Of a stretch of 64,000 nucleotides of DNA, positions 7,741-17,856 are shown piece after piece (position 1 is the first letter of the stretch; the number at the start of each line of letters is the position of its first letter). The notes beneath the pieces were generated by a model. The model was not told the DNA's origin. It searched no databases and was given only the letters and a program-made list of their open reading frames with translations. The DNA lies in contig NZ_CP039249.1 of assembly GCF_004795835.1 (NCBI RefSeq), forward strand, positions 2,207,001-2,271,000. Direction: 5' to 3'. The position numbers and the translations under genes were made by a program. This DNA is from Sphingomonas sp. PAMC26645. Lineage in GTDB: Bacteria > Pseudomonadota > Alphaproteobacteria > Sphingomonadales > Sphingomonadaceae.

Positions 7741-8825
7741 GCACTCGATCCAGACGGTCCGCGACGCGGCGCGAACACCGCGCGGAGCGCGCTGGAGCTG
7801 GTATCGTCGTGCTCCATCGAAGGCCTATAGGCACCCCGACACGCTGCCCGATTAATGGCCACTCGAAGCTCAAGGGCGTGTTGCGCGACGTCCACGTTCT
7901 CGGCCCTGCCGCCCCAGAGATCGAGGGCTGGCTGCTGGACCGCGCGGGCAAAGGAGAAGGACAGCGCCCAAGGCATGGCATCCTTCGATCGGCCGTTCAT
8001 CGCGTTCAACCTTGCCGAGGCCGGTTCGGCGGGCTGTCCACCCGAAAGAAAGGTAACCCCCGGTACCGCCGCCGGCACCGATCGTAATAAGCAGTCGATC
8101 GTCGCGTAGGCGACGTCCTCATGCGATACCGGATCGGGGCACGATGCGCCGGGAAGCACCATGTTCGGCTTCAGGATCATGCCTTCGAGCGTGACATCCT
8201 GCGCGTATAGCGCGCGGAAGACCGCGTGCAGCACCGCCTCGGTGACCGACCCACACCGCTCGATCGAGTGCGCACCGTCCATCACGACTTCGGGTTCAAC
8301 GATAGGAACCAGCCCGGCCTCCTGACAAAGTGCCGCATAGCGCGCCAGAGCGTGCACGTTGGCATGGATCGACATCATGCTGGGTGTCTCCCGACCGATC
8401 CGGAAGACCGCGCGCCATTTGGCGAAGCGGGCTCCCAGCTCGGCATAGCCGGCCAGCCGCTGCCGCAATCCGTCGAGGCCTTCAGTCACTGTCTCGCCCG
8501 CCCGCCCCGCCAGCGGCACCGCCCCAAGGTCAACCTTGATGCCGGCCAGGATACCGGACTCGGCTAGCAGGCCGAGGAAGGCGGTGCCGTTCGCGGTGGA
8601 TTGGTGGAACGTCTCGTCGCACAGGATCGCGCCGCTGATCGAACCGGAGAGCCGCGGCGTCGTGAGCAGCATCTCGCGATACGCGCGCCGGCTCTCCTCG
8701 CTTTGCGGTATGCCCAGCGTTGCGAAGCGCGCGTTGCAGGTAGCGATGCTCTCGTCGATCGCCAGCAGACCCTTGTCGCTGGCGAGCAACTGCGCCGCCG
8801 TCGCGACTAGGGAATGCGATCTCAC
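7737..8825 (-). CDS. Class I fructose-bisphosphate aldolase
   Basis: Schiff-base (metal-independent) aldolase splitting fructose 1,6-bisphosphate into two triose phosphates. The 362-residue form begins [25 protein letters not shown], a typical eukaryotic-like class I N-terminus. Also present are [44 protein letters not shown] (lysine likely forming the Schiff base) and GVTFLSGGQ. The chosen GTG overlaps the stop of the phosphoketolase gene (GTGA); another GTG five codons earlier is possible. It is the middle gene of the phosphoketolase-aldolase-acetate kinase operon. The aldolase may run in the gluconeogenic direction to feed phosphoketolase. Confidence 0.93.
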   Translation of the reverse strand: MRSHSLVATAAQLLASDKGLLAIDESIATCNARFATLGIPQSEESRRAYREMLLTTPRLSGSISGAILCDETFHQSTANGTAFLGLLAESGILAGIKVDLGAVPLAGRAGETVTEGLDGLRQRLAGYAELGARFAKWRAVFRIGRETPSMMSIHANVHALARYAALCQEAGLVPIVEPEVVMDGAHSIERCGSVTEAVLHAVFRALYAQDVTLEGMILKPNMVLPGASCPDPVSHEDVAYATIDCLLRSVPAAVPGVTFLSGGQPAEPASARLNAMNGRSKDAMPWALSFSFARAVQQPALDLWGGRAENVDVAQHALELRVAINRAACRGAYRPSMEHDDTSSSALRAVFAPRRGPSGSSA

Positions 8826-11212
8826 CCGCGCACACCCCACTTCCAGCTGCGAATCTCGGGGAGATCTTCGCCATGCGCATCGATATAACGATCATGTTCG
8901 ACCAATTTGTCACGCATCTGCTGCTTGAGATAGGCGCCCTTGCTGCCAAGCACGGGCAACGCATCCACCGCATCCTGGACCAAGTGGAAGCGATCGATAC
9001 CGTTCTGAACGCGCATGTCGAAGGGCGTCGTGATCGTGCCCTCTTCCTGATAGCCCCGCACGCGCAGGTTTCGATTTGCGCGGTGGTAGGTCAGCCGCTG
9101 CACGAGCCCGGGATAGCCGTGGAACGCGAAGACGATCGGCGTGTCCCGGGTGAACAGCGAGTCATAGTCGGCGTCGCTCAGACCATGCGGATGCTCGGCA
9201 CATGGCTGGAGCCGCATCAGGTCGACGACGTTGATCACGCGCACGCGCACCTCGGGCAGATGTTCGCGTAGGATCGAGACCGCGGCCAGCACCTCGAGTG
9301 TCGGCGTGTCGCCACAGCATGCCATGACCACATCGGGCTCGCCGCCCTGGTCGTTACTCGCCCATTGCCAGATGCCGATCCCCTGCGTGCAGTGCGCGAT
9401 CGCTTGGTCCATGGTCAGCCACTGCGGAAGCGCATGTTTGCCGGCGATCACGACATTCACATATTGTCGGCTTCGCAAGCAGTGATCGACCACCGACAAC
9501 AGGCAGTTGGCATCCGGCGGCAGATAGGCGCGGACGATATCGGCCTTTTTGTTGATCACATGGTCGAGAAACCCAGGATCCTGGTGCGTGAAGCCATTAT
9601 GGTCCTGCTGCCAGACGTGCGACGACAGGATATAGTTGAGCGAGGCGCTGTCGCGTCGCCAAGGTAGCTCGGATGTGACCTTGAGCCACTTGGCATGCTG
9701 GCTGAACATCGAATCGACGATGCGGATGAAGGCTTCGTAGCTGTCGAACAGTCCGTGACGTCCGGTCAGCAGATAGCCCTCTAGCCAGCCCTGGCATTGG
9801 TGCTCGCTGAGCATGCCGTCAAGCACGCGGCCTGCGGGGGCGAGCGACTCATCGCCTGGAACGACTTCGGCGTCCCACTGGCGGTCGGTCACTTCGAATA
9901 CGCCGCTGAGCATGTTCGACAGCGTCTCGTCGGGCCCGAAGATGCGAAAATTGCGCGCCTCATCGTTGAGGCTGACCACGTCGCGCAGGAAGTATCCGAG
10001 CACGCGCATGTCCTGCGCCTCGCGCGATCCCGGCGCTTCGATCGTGAACGCATGATCGCGAAAGTCCGGCATGCGCAGGTCGCGCAGCAACATTCCGCCA
10101 TTGGTGTGGGGGTTCGAACCCATTCGCCGATCGCCCTTAGGCGCGAGCGCGGCAAGGTCGGGGATCAATCGGCCGTCCTCGTCGAACAGTTCCTCGGCGC
10201 GGTAGCTCTTCATCCATTCTTCGAGCAGGGCGACGTTTTCCGGATGCGCCGCGTCGACGATCAATGGCACCTGATGCGAGCGAAAGGTGCCTTCCACCGG
10301 CAGTCCGTCGACTGTCTTCGGTCCGGTCCAGCCTTTGGGCGAGCGCAGCACGATCATTGGCCAATGAGGGCGCTCGCTAAGGCCGTTGCCGCGCGCCTCT
10401 GCCTGAATTGCATGGATCTGCGCGATCGCCTGGTCGGTAGCGGCGGCCATCTGCCGGTGCATCGTCATCGGATCTGAGCCTTCGACGAAGATCGGATTCC
10501 AGCCACATCCCCGGAAGAACTGCTCGATCTCGTAATGCGGAATACGTGCCAGAACGGTCGGGCTGCTGATCTTGTAGCCGTTGAGATGCAGGATCGGCAG
10601 GACGACGCCGTCGCCCACGGGATCGAGAAACTTGTTCGAATGCCAGGCAGTCGCCAGCGGCCCGGTCTCAGCTTCGCCGTCGCCGACCACGCACGCGACG
10701 ATCAGGTCGGGATTGTCGAACACCGCGCCGAACGCGTGCGCGAGCGAATAGCCGAGCTCGCCGCCCTCGTGGATCGACCCCGGCGTCGAGGGGGCGACAT
10801 GGCTGGAGATGCCGCCCGGAAAGGAAAATTGCGTGAACAGCTTTTTCAGGCCGGCCATGTCCTGGCTGATGTTCGGATAGACCTCGCTATACGATCCCTC
10901 GAGATAGGTATGGCCGACGATCGCCGGGCCGCCATGCCCGGGCCCCGCGACATAGAGCATGTTCAGATCATGCTCGACGATCACCCGATTGAGATGGGTG
11001 TAGATGAAATTCTGGCCCGGGCTCGTGCCCCAATGGCCGACTACCAGCGGCTTCACATGGGCGAGCGTCAGCGGCTCGCGCAGCATCGGATTGTCGTAGA
11101 GATAGAGCTGCCCGACCGAGATATAGTTCGAGGCGCGCCAATAGGCGTCCAGCAAGCCCAGCTCGCCATCGCTCAGGGCTTTGGGCTGTGGTTGTGTTAC
11201 CATAGCGTCCAT
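8822..11212 (-). CDS. xfp: Phosphoketolase (xylulose-5-P/fructose-6-P)
   Basis: Thiamine-diphosphate enzyme that cleaves xylulose 5-phosphate or fructose 6-phosphate with inorganic phosphate, giving acetyl phosphate and an aldose phosphate. The 796-residue length is normal. Markers are [29 protein letters not shown] near residue 90, the TPP-binding block [19 protein letters not shown] near 180-200, and [20 protein letters not shown]. It heads a three-gene operon with overlapping junctions to the aldolase and acetate kinase. FixJ-type box 4 lies about 110 bases upstream, overlapping the end of the GH130-like gene. Oxygen-poor conditions would thus switch on a fermentative ATP route. Confidence 0.96.
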   Translation of the reverse strand: MDAMVTQPQPKALSDGELGLLDAYWRASNYISVGQLYLYDNPMLREPLTLAHVKPLVVGHWGTSPGQNFIYTHLNRVIVEHDLNMLYVAGPGHGGPAIVGHTYLEGSYSEVYPNISQDMAGLKKLFTQFSFPGGISSHVAPSTPGSIHEGGELGYSLAHAFGAVFDNPDLIVACVVGDGEAETGPLATAWHSNKFLDPVGDGVVLPILHLNGYKISSPTVLARIPHYEIEQFFRGCGWNPIFVEGSDPMTMHRQMAAATDQAIAQIHAIQAEARGNGLSERPHWPMIVLRSPKGWTGPKTVDGLPVEGTFRSHQVPLIVDAAHPENVALLEEWMKSYRAEELFDEDGRLIPDLAALAPKGDRRMGSNPHTNGGMLLRDLRMPDFRDHAFTIEAPGSREAQDMRVLGYFLRDVVSLNDEARNFRIFGPDETLSNMLSGVFEVTDRQWDAEVVPGDESLAPAGRVLDGMLSEHQCQGWLEGYLLTGRHGLFDSYEAFIRIVDSMFSQHAKWLKVTSELPWRRDSASLNYILSSHVWQQDHNGFTHQDPGFLDHVINKKADIVRAYLPPDANCLLSVVDHCLRSRQYVNVVIAGKHALPQWLTMDQAIAHCTQGIGIWQWASNDQGGEPDVVMACCGDTPTLEVLAAVSILREHLPEVRVRVINVVDLMRLQPCAEHPHGLSDADYDSLFTRDTPIVFAFHGYPGLVQRLTYHRANRNLRVRGYQEEGTITTPFDMRVQNGIDRFHLVQDAVDALPVLGSKGAYLKQQMRDKLVEHDRYIDAHGEDLPEIRSWKWGVRG

Positions 11213-11322
11213 CGGTCAATTCCAGCATGTTGAGACCGACGCCGCGATCCGATATCGAAGCGATGAGCCTGCTTTTTCAGGAGATCTGAGCTTGGGATCT
11301 ACGCAGCTAGGGACTGGCGCAT

Positions 11323-11342
11323 CAGCCTCGGGAAGTACCTAT
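11323..11342 (-). promoter_or_regulatory. FixJ-type box 4
   Basis: Reads ATAGGTACTTCCCGAGGCTG on the minus strand toward the phosphoketolase operon, 111 bases before its start. It overlaps the stop codon of the upstream GH130-like gene, so the operon has its own promoter despite tight packing. Confidence 0.75.
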
Positions 11343-12670
11343 TCCCATTCCATAGCGGCGAGCAGATTGCCGACCTCGACCTTGGCGAAGGTCGTGAAAC
11401 TGTCCGCGATGGCATACGGCAGCAGGAGCGTTCGCTCCTTCAGGACCGCGCCGCAGCTGTAGATAACGTTGGGCACGTAGCCGTCGCGTTCGGCGCGGCG
11501 GGGCCGCAGCAGGGGATGCCGCATCCGTGCCAGCACCTTCGACGGATCATCCTTGTCGAGCAGGCAGGCACCGATGCAGTAGTTGCGGACTGCGCCGACA
11601 CCGTGCGTGATCACCAGCCAGCCTTCGTCGATTTCGATCGGCGAGCCGCAATTGCCGACCTGCACAAACTCCCACGGCCATAGGGGCGCCACCGTCCTGG
11701 TGCCGCCGTTCCACTCGTACAGATCGTCTGAGGTCAGCAGCCAAATATTTTCATGATCCTGCCGGCTGAGCATGACGTAGCGGCCATGAATCTTGCGCGG
11801 GAACAGCGCCATGCCCTTGTTGACTGTCGCATCGCCGCGAAGGCCACTTAGCTCGAAGGTTGCAAAGTCCGTCGTGCGCAGCAGCTCCTGACGGACCAGG
11901 CCGCCGCCGAATGCGGTATAGGTCCCGAAATACGTGACGATTCCGTCGTCATTGACGAAGCGCACCAGTCTGAGATCCTCGATCCCCTGACGCTGGCGAT
12001 CGGTGATCGGGTAGATGACAACTTCCGAAAGATCGTGGCTGCCGTCGCAATACAACCGCACTCCGGGATCTTCGGGCGCGCCGCCGGGGATCAATTCGAT
12101 GCGCGGCGAGATCGCCTGGGCGCTGGGAGGATCAAGCACCACAGACCCGTCGCCAGCCCATACGCCGGTGCGAAAGGTCACCGAGGAGATATGGCCTTCG
12201 CCGACGCCGCGCAGCGACAGGATGAACCGCATCGCGTCGGGCGCGACCGCCGACTGATCGGGATGCGCGACGATGCTTGGGTTGAACAAAGCGGCCGCCT
12301 CGAACGAATATTCCTCGCTGAAATACCCGCCGATCAGCAGCGCCTGCCGCGGCGCAACGGCAGTGGCATCGATCACCGGCCCGTTCACCTCATGATACCG
12401 ACGTGCCAGCGTGTGCTCGATATCGCGGTGTCGATCGGCCAACCCGCTCAATACGCGCTCCCATTCATGATCCAGCTCGGGTCCATCCAGGCTCAGCACC
12501 CGATTGGCGATCCGTTGCGCTCGGGACACTCCGGGAGTCGCGAACGCAGGCGGATCGTACGCCGGCATGAACGGCCGGATCACCACCCGGGACGGGTCGG
12601 CATGGAGCGTCAGCGCCAGATGTTCGACGATCTCGTGTGCGGGCGTCGGGTCTTCGGACAGCGCAGACAC
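11339..12670 (-). CDS. GH130-like glycosidase/phosphorylase family protein
   Basis: A 443-residue protein resembling the GH130 (formerly DUF377) beta-propeller family, whose known members phosphorolyse mannosides. Recognisable pieces are VVIRPFMPAYD near the N-terminus, a region listing events of a five-blade fold (MRFILSLRGVGEGHISSVTFRTG, FGTYTAFGGG, GMALFPRKIHGRYVMLSRQDHENIW), GNCGSPIEIDEGWLVITHGVG and YVPNVIYSCGA. The GTG start chosen is 6 bases past the universal stress protein stop, without an obvious ribosome site, so coupling is likely. A longer frame upstream is only the shadow of the stress-protein gene. Substrate and direction are unknown; mobilising a storage glycan or oligosaccharide for the phosphoketolase route is a guess. 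Confidence 0.82.
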   Translation of the reverse strand: MSALSEDPTPAHEIVEHLALTLHADPSRVVIRPFMPAYDPPAFATPGVSRAQRIANRVLSLDGPELDHEWERVLSGLADRHRDIEHTLARRYHEVNGPVIDATAVAPRQALLIGGYFSEEYSFEAAALFNPSIVAHPDQSAVAPDAMRFILSLRGVGEGHISSVTFRTGVWAGDGSVVLDPPSAQAISPRIELIPGGAPEDPGVRLYCDGSHDLSEVVIYPITDRQRQGIEDLRLVRFVNDDGIVTYFGTYTAFGGGLVRQELLRTTDFATFELSGLRGDATVNKGMALFPRKIHGRYVMLSRQDHENIWLLTSDDLYEWNGGTRTVAPLWPWEFVQVGNCGSPIEIDEGWLVITHGVGAVRNYCIGACLLDKDDPSKVLARMRHPLLRPRRAERDGYVPNVIYSCGAVLKERTLLLPYAIADSFTTFAKVEVGNLLAAMEWE

Positions 12671-12675
12671 GATGA

Positions 12676-13497
12676 TCAGTTCGACAGTAAGGCGCAGCGA
12701 TTGTCGCTGAGCAGCATGTCGCGCGTCACGCCGCCGAATCCCCACTCCCGAATTCGGCTGTGGCCATAGGCGCCAGCCACGATCAGGTCGGCATCGTGTT
12801 CGGTGGCGATCTTCGACAGTCGCTCGGTGACGTTGCCACCCAGGGGCGAGAGATGCCGGTCCGCTGTGACGCCGTGGCGCTCGAGCCAGGCAATGACCTG
12901 CCGGACCTCGATATGCGCATCGGTCATCTCGGCCGTCACCGCTGCGACGACGACACGGTCGGCGCGTTTGAGGAAGGGAAGCGCATCGGCGATCGCCCGG
13001 CGGCATTCCCGAGAGTCGTTCCACGCGACCATCACGGTCGCGAACACGCCCGGTGCTGCAGCGGGAGGAACGACGAGCACCGGCCGGCCTGCCCGCAGGA
13101 CGAGGTCGCCGGTATCGGCATGCGTATTGCCGTTGTTGCGGCTGCCTTTCCCGACCCCGGTGATCAAGAGATCGGCGGACCGCGCCTCGGCGGCGACGAC
13201 GTGGGCGATCGGCTCGAGCGCCGGAACCGAGCGCCACTCGAGCACATACGGCTCGAGCGCCACGCAGTTCCGGAACTCTGTCTCCGAGCGTTTGAGCTCG
13301 TCATCGACGATATCGCGCTCGGCGACCGCGAAGTCGCCAGAGTAAAAGCCGTCGCAATTGCCGATCTGGGCAGGCTGCCCGGCGGCGATCCCGATCACGC
13401 CCGCGGCGAAGCGCTCGGCCTGGCTGGCGGCAATCGCGAGGAGCGGCGCGTTGGTGCAACCCGCATCCAGATGCACCATCAGTGTTGCGTAGGTCAC
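12676..13497 (-). CDS. Universal stress protein, tandem UspA domains
   Basis: Cytoplasmic stress protein of 273 residues with two Usp folds (about 1-140 and 150-273). The C-terminal copy keeps the ATP-binding pattern G-x2-G-x9-G-(S/T) in GAYGHSRIREWGFGGVT; the N-terminal copy has VTGVGKG-like sequence (LLITGVGKGSRNN) and is less conserved. Genes of this kind are typical of oxygen-limitation and dormancy regulons such as DosR in mycobacteria. It is followed at once by the GH130-like gene. FixJ-type box 5 lies 90 bases upstream. Confidence 0.93.
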   Translation of the reverse strand: MTYATLMVHLDAGCTNAPLLAIAASQAERFAAGVIGIAAGQPAQIGNCDGFYSGDFAVAERDIVDDELKRSETEFRNCVALEPYVLEWRSVPALEPIAHVVAAEARSADLLITGVGKGSRNNGNTHADTGDLVLRAGRPVLVVPPAAAPGVFATVMVAWNDSRECRRAIADALPFLKRADRVVVAAVTAEMTDAHIEVRQVIAWLERHGVTADRHLSPLGGNVTERLSKIATEHDADLIVAGAYGHSRIREWGFGGVTRDMLLSDNRCALLSN

Positions 13498-13586
13498 ACA
13501 ATGTCTCCCGATTGCTCGATCGAGCGGGTCACGCCGCGACGTCTCGCCGCAGGTCCCAAGTTGCAGGGGCGGGGACGCGCCACCAG

Positions 13587-13604
13587 CGTCGGAAACTACG
13601 CAGG
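13587..13604 (-). promoter_or_regulatory. FixJ-type box 5
   Basis: Reads CCTGCGTAGTTTCCGACG on the minus strand toward the universal stress protein, 90 bases away. It overlaps the last codons of the flippase-like gene. Confidence 0.75.
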
Positions 13605-14597
13605 TGAGAGGGTCTCGCCCTTTGTGCGCAAGACCCTTCGGATCAGCAGGTATCCGGGCAGCAACGGCAGCCAGAGCGTGAACACGCGAAGAAGCAGGGT
13701 CGCCGCAAGCGCTGCTTCTACAGAAACGCCCATAAGACTAAGCATCCCCGTCGCGCCGGCTTCGAATGTGCCGAGCCCAAGCGGTATCGGACCCAATGTG
13801 GCGATCATCGAGGCGACCATCACCGCGACGAACGCGACCGAGAAACTGACATCCTGTCCGAGAGCGCGGAAGCAGACCAGCAAGCTTGCCGCATCAAGGA
13901 AGAAGACAAGACCGTTCGCCGCCACAGCGCGACCGATTAGGCCGCGGTTAACAAGCAAGGACTTGGGCGCTTCGGCAACGATCAGGAGCAGGTTGCGTAC
14001 CACGGCGAAACGGGAAAGGGCAGGCGAGAGGGGGCGTAAGCCGCGCTGGCGGATCCAGATGGCGAGCCCCGGAATGGCAAGCGCCACGACCTGGAAGACA
14101 AGCACGAAGCCGGTCATCCAAAGCGAGGCGATGCCTTTGCTCCAAAGGAGGGTCAGCATCCCGAGCGCGCAGGCGCTGTAGGCCGCGTAGAAGCCGGTCA
14201 TCGAGATCAGCAGCGCGGCCACCGCGACGCCACGGTCCACGCCCAATGCTGTCAGCCGCTCGACGACAAACAGGTTACCGCCCATGCCGGCGACGGGAAC
14301 GACCTGATCTGCGAACAATTTGCCGATGGCGACCGGATAGAGCCGTCGGAACGACCGCGGCGAACCGGCCGCCGTCAGGACGAACTTCCATCCGCTGGCG
14401 ACGCACAGATAGGTCGACGCCTGTAATACAGCAGCAACCAGCAGCCAGCCGGGTCGGGCCCGTCGCAACAGCGCGGCAAACGCCCCAAGATCGCCGATCC
14501 GGGCAACTGCCCCGAATACCACTGCAATCGCCGCCATGCCGAGGACCAGACCGGTATGGCGCAACATGGCGTGCCAGATCCACCGCAGCAGTACCAC
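13596..14597 (-). CDS. Lysylphosphatidylglycerol synthase TM-like (UPF0104) membrane protein
   Basis: Polytopic inner-membrane protein of 333 residues with about eight hydrophobic segments, related to the flippase half of MprF. Family-like features are VASGWKFVLTAAG, VAIGKLFADQVVPVAGMGGNLFVVERL and IATLGPIPLGLGTFEAG. The GTG start lies 2 bases before the end of the reading of the ATPase stop, so it is coupled to that gene; an ATG ten codons later is possible. No catalytic synthase domain is present, so it may move a lipid or an isoprenoid-linked group. It ends the operon of stress protein, ATPase and flippase. Confidence 0.8.
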   Translation of the reverse strand: MVLLRWIWHAMLRHTGLVLGMAAIAVVFGAVARIGDLGAFAALLRRARPGWLLVAAVLQASTYLCVASGWKFVLTAAGSPRSFRRLYPVAIGKLFADQVVPVAGMGGNLFVVERLTALGVDRGVAVAALLISMTGFYAAYSACALGMLTLLWSKGIASLWMTGFVLVFQVVALAIPGLAIWIRQRGLRPLSPALSRFAVVRNLLLIVAEAPKSLLVNRGLIGRAVAANGLVFFLDAASLLVCFRALGQDVSFSVAFVAVMVASMIATLGPIPLGLGTFEAGATGMLSLMGVSVEAALAATLLLRVFTLWLPLLPGYLLIRRVLRTKGETLSPA

Positions 14598-14598
14598 G

Positions 14599-17172
14599 CT
14601 AGCGCGCTCGCCGACGGCGAAGGCCACGCACGTGCTTGCGTGGCATGTGGTCGAACAGGAAGGTCTTGAGGAGTTCGGCCGAGACCAGATAGGCAATCGT
14701 GACCAGCCCGAGCCCGGCGACGACCTCGAGCGGCGGCGCAACGAAGCCGAACCACTGGCCCGCAGGCGTGAACGGGAGCGCCAGCGCGACGAGAAGGGCG
14801 CCCAGCGACGAGACTGCCAGTGCCGGTCGCGGCAGATCCGCCCAGGGGCGACCATTGGTGCGGATGATGAAGATCACCAGGATCTGGGTCGCCATCGTCT
14901 CCAGGAACCATGCCGTCCGATATTCCGCAGGCGCTGCGTGAAAGACGAGCGAGAGCCCGGCAAAGGTCAACAGATCGAACGCCGACGATAACGGGCCCAT
15001 CACCGCGGCGAACCGAATTAGCGCGCGCATGTCCCAGACCTGGGGTCGCGCGACTGCTTCGGGCCGGACCCCGTCGAACGGAATGCCGATCTCCGATACA
15101 TCGTAGAGCAAATTGTTGAGCAGGATCTGCGTCGGGAGCATTGGCAGGAAGGGCAGGAATAGCGAGGCGGCTGCCATCGACAGCATGTTGCCGAAGTTCG
15201 AGCTCGCGCCCATGCGCACATATTTGAGGATGTTGGCGAAGGTCCGCCGCCCCTCTTCGACGCCGTCGGCAACGACCCCCAGATCGCTGTCGAGCAGGAT
15301 CATGTCCGCCGACGCTTGGGCGACGCTCGCGGCGCCCGCTACCGACAAGCCGATATCGGCGAGTTTGAGCGCCGGCGCATCATTGATCCCGTCGCCGAGA
15401 TACCCGACCACCGCGCCGCCTGTCTGGAGCGCGCGGACCAGCCGTGCCTTCTGGTCGGGCGCCAACCGACCAAAGGTATGGACGCTGCGGACCTGCACAG
15501 CCAGCGCATCGTCGCTGAGCCGGGCGATGTCGGCGCCCGACAGGGTTTTCCGCGTGGCGAGCCCGACCAGCCCTGCAAGCCGCCCAACCACGACCGGATC
15601 GTCGCCCGACAGGATCTTCAGCTGGATTCCCGCCGCCTTTAGCCGTGTGACCGCCGCATGCGCGGTCGCTTTCGGGGGATCGGCAAACGCGCACAGCCCT
15701 TCGTATACGAGGTCGGCCTCGTCTTCGGTCTCGGGTGCGTGGATGGCGCCGACCCAAGGCCGCGACGCGATGGCGATCGCACGCAATCCTTGCCCGGCAA
15801 GCAACAGGACCTGGCGTACCACCGCGTCGCGGGCTTCGGGATCGAGCGGCGTCGCGCCGGCGCCCGAGCGGCCCTGCGCGCAGGCGGTCAGGACGGCTTC
15901 CGGTGCGCCTTTCAGGATCAGGACCGGCCCATCGGGACCTTGGGCCAGGACCGACCCGAGCCGCCGATCGAAATCGAACACCCCTTGCGCGGCGAGCGTC
16001 CAACCCTCGACCGCCTTAGCCGACGCCGCCACCAACGCCAGATCGAGCGCCCCCTGGCCGCCACCGAGCGCGGCGGCAATGGCGCCTAGCCGGGCCGGCT
16101 CGGGGCCGTCCGCACCGGAGGGCGCAATGCTTCGTGCCAAGCTGATCTGGGCGGAGGTGAGCGTACCCGTTTTATCGGTACACAGGATCGTCATCGCGCC
16201 GAGATCGTGAATCGAGGCGAGCCGCTTCACGATGACCTTCCGCTTCGCCATTCGCATCGCCCCGCGCGACAGCGTGACGGTCGTGATCATCGGCAGCAAT
16301 TCCGGCGTAAGGCCAACCGCCAGCGCGACCGCGAACAGCAGCGACTGCAGCAGCGGCCGGCCGAGGAAGATGCTGGTGGCGAGCACGATCACGACGAGCG
16401 CGAGCGTCAGCCGCGTCGTCAGCAAGCCATAGCCGTGGAGATCGCGCTCGAACGGCGACGGGCCCTCCGCGGTCGCCAGCGCGGCCGCGGCCGATCCGAA
16501 TACGGTGTCGGGCCCGGTGCCGACAACTAGCATGGTCGCGCACCCCGTTTGCGCAATCGCACCGCGGAACAGTGCGTTCGACGCTTCCGCCGCCGACGTG
16601 CCCGTGACCACTCCAAGCCTTTTCTCGACCGGATAGGGTTCGCCGGTTAGCGCCGCCTCATTCGCGGTGAAGGCGCTGCTGTCGAGGATAAGGCCGTCGG
16701 CCGGGATGATATCACCCGCCTGAATGCGTACGATATCACCCGGCACGACCGTGTCGATCGGGACCTGCACAAAGGCGCCGTCGCGCCGGACGGTCGCCGA
16801 GATTGCGACCGACTGGCGCAGGATCTCGGCCGCATGGACCGCCTGTCCTTCCTGATAGGTGTCGAGCAGCACAGAAAAAGCGAGGATGACGACGATGATC
16901 GAACCGCCGATTGCGTCGCCCGTTGCCACCGATACGATCCCGGCGCCGAGCAGGATCAAAGACAGCGGCTCTAGCAGGCGCCGCGCAATCGCGCGGACGG
17001 GACCTGTCCGCTTCCCGACCGCGTCGCTGTTCGCGCCGTGCTGCCTGAGACGCTCGGTTGCCTCCGATCCTTTGAGCCCGTCGCGCGAGGCGCCGAGCTT
17101 GGCCAACACTACCTCGACCGGTTCGGTCCAGAAAGGAGCCGCCACCGGCGGCCTGGCAGGATCGACGGTCAC
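14599..17172 (-). CDS. P-type ATPase, MgtA-like (type IIIB)
   Basis: ATP-driven cation pump in the inner membrane, 857 residues. Domains in order: N-terminal cation ATPase region, actuator with TGEP (176-179), membrane helix with the GLTPELLPMI motif (287-296) that is characteristic of magnesium importers, phosphorylation site DKTGT (D333), nucleotide domain, GDGINDAPA hinge motif and C-terminal helices with YDVSEIGIPFDGVRPEAVARP, again similar to MgtA. The ion is inferred to be magnesium. It follows a small stress protein by 5 bases and precedes the flippase-like gene by overlap. It is one of three different P-type ATPases in this island. Confidence 0.88.
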   Translation of the reverse strand: MTVDPARPPVAAPFWTEPVEVVLAKLGASRDGLKGSEATERLRQHGANSDAVGKRTGPVRAIARRLLEPLSLILLGAGIVSVATGDAIGGSIIVVILAFSVLLDTYQEGQAVHAAEILRQSVAISATVRRDGAFVQVPIDTVVPGDIVRIQAGDIIPADGLILDSSAFTANEAALTGEPYPVEKRLGVVTGTSAAEASNALFRGAIAQTGCATMLVVGTGPDTVFGSAAAALATAEGPSPFERDLHGYGLLTTRLTLALVVIVLATSIFLGRPLLQSLLFAVALAVGLTPELLPMITTVTLSRGAMRMAKRKVIVKRLASIHDLGAMTILCTDKTGTLTSAQISLARSIAPSGADGPEPARLGAIAAALGGGQGALDLALVAASAKAVEGWTLAAQGVFDFDRRLGSVLAQGPDGPVLILKGAPEAVLTACAQGRSGAGATPLDPEARDAVVRQVLLLAGQGLRAIAIASRPWVGAIHAPETEDEADLVYEGLCAFADPPKATAHAAVTRLKAAGIQLKILSGDDPVVVGRLAGLVGLATRKTLSGADIARLSDDALAVQVRSVHTFGRLAPDQKARLVRALQTGGAVVGYLGDGINDAPALKLADIGLSVAGAASVAQASADMILLDSDLGVVADGVEEGRRTFANILKYVRMGASSNFGNMLSMAAASLFLPFLPMLPTQILLNNLLYDVSEIGIPFDGVRPEAVARPQVWDMRALIRFAAVMGPLSSAFDLLTFAGLSLVFHAAPAEYRTAWFLETMATQILVIFIIRTNGRPWADLPRPALAVSSLGALLVALALPFTPAGQWFGFVAPPLEVVAGLGLVTIAYLVSAELLKTFLFDHMPRKHVRGLRRRRAR

Positions 17173-17177
17173 GATCG

Positions 17178-17744
17178 TCAGTCCGCGCGATCGGTCACCG
17201 CGGCCAGGGCTGGAGCAGATGCAGCCTGGTCCGCATCGTGAACAGTGATCCGCCGCGGCGACAGAGTCTCTAGCGTCGCGCGCGCACGATCCATTTCGCC
17301 CGCTGTGCCATGCGCCATGACCAGAAAGCCGTCTGCGGCTACCTCGGCCTGATAGGTGACGATGCTAGCCTCGGGGATTCCAAGGCTCGCGAGGCCTGCC
17401 ACGAGGGCACCGGCGCCGCCAAGTGCGATGGCACCTTCGATCGCGGATATCCCGGCGGCAGCCAGATGGCCGAGCAGCACAACGCCGCCGACCATCGGCA
17501 CCGTCGCGTAAAGTCCGCCGAGGAACAGACCCCAGAGGCTGCCCCAGAACGCGCCACGCGATCCCCAGAAGCGCATCCGGTCGCCGCTATTGTAGAAGCC
17601 GGTCGCGGTCTCGCTCGTGTGATAGCCTTTGCCGACGACGCTCAGTCGGCGGAACTCGAAACCCGACGCTGCCAGCGCCTTGACGGCGGCATCGGCTTCT
17701 TCGTGATCGTCGAACACCGCGACGATCGAATGGGGGAACTGCAT
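17178..17744 (-). CDS. Glycine-rich membrane stress protein (GSP-17M/DUF1269-like)
   Basis: Product of 188 residues. The N-terminus is a ferredoxin-like small domain, IVAVFDDHEEADAAVKALAASGF, like the general stress protein 17M fold. The middle (about 63-125) is a glycine-rich hydrophobic hairpin (GAFWGSLWGLFLGGLYATVP; GAIALGGAGALVAGLASLG). The C-terminus repeats a small mixed alpha/beta unit (GFLVMAHGTAGEMDRARATLE). The function is unknown; related proteins are stress-induced membrane proteins. It heads the operon with the MgtA-like ATPase. FixJ-type box 6 lies only 57 bases upstream, the closest of all. Confidence 0.75.
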   Translation of the reverse strand: MQFPHSIVAVFDDHEEADAAVKALAASGFEFRRLSVVGKGYHTSETATGFYNSGDRMRFWGSRGAFWGSLWGLFLGGLYATVPMVGGVVLLGHLAAAGISAIEGAIALGGAGALVAGLASLGIPEASIVTYQAEVAADGFLVMAHGTAGEMDRARATLETLSPRRITVHDADQAASAPALAAVTDRAD

Positions 17745-17800
17745 CGGATGATCCTCAGATTGCACGTCGCAACACCTTAAAACCCCCAATCGGAGGTACC

Positions 17801-17820
17801 AGCGTCGGGAAGTACCTACC
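17801..17820 (-). promoter_or_regulatory. FixJ-type box 6
   Basis: Reads GGTAGGTACTTCCCGACGCT on the minus strand toward the stress protein-ATPase-flippase operon; 57 bases from the start codon, which implies a short leader. Confidence 0.75.
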
Positions 17821-17856
17821 GGTGCTCACGGAGCGCGTCTGCGAAGGGACGCGCGT

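Noticed and set aside
12671..13237. A long N-terminal extension of the GH130-like gene.
   Set aside because: The extension is the frame-shifted shadow of the universal stress protein; Arg-rich sequence with no family likeness.
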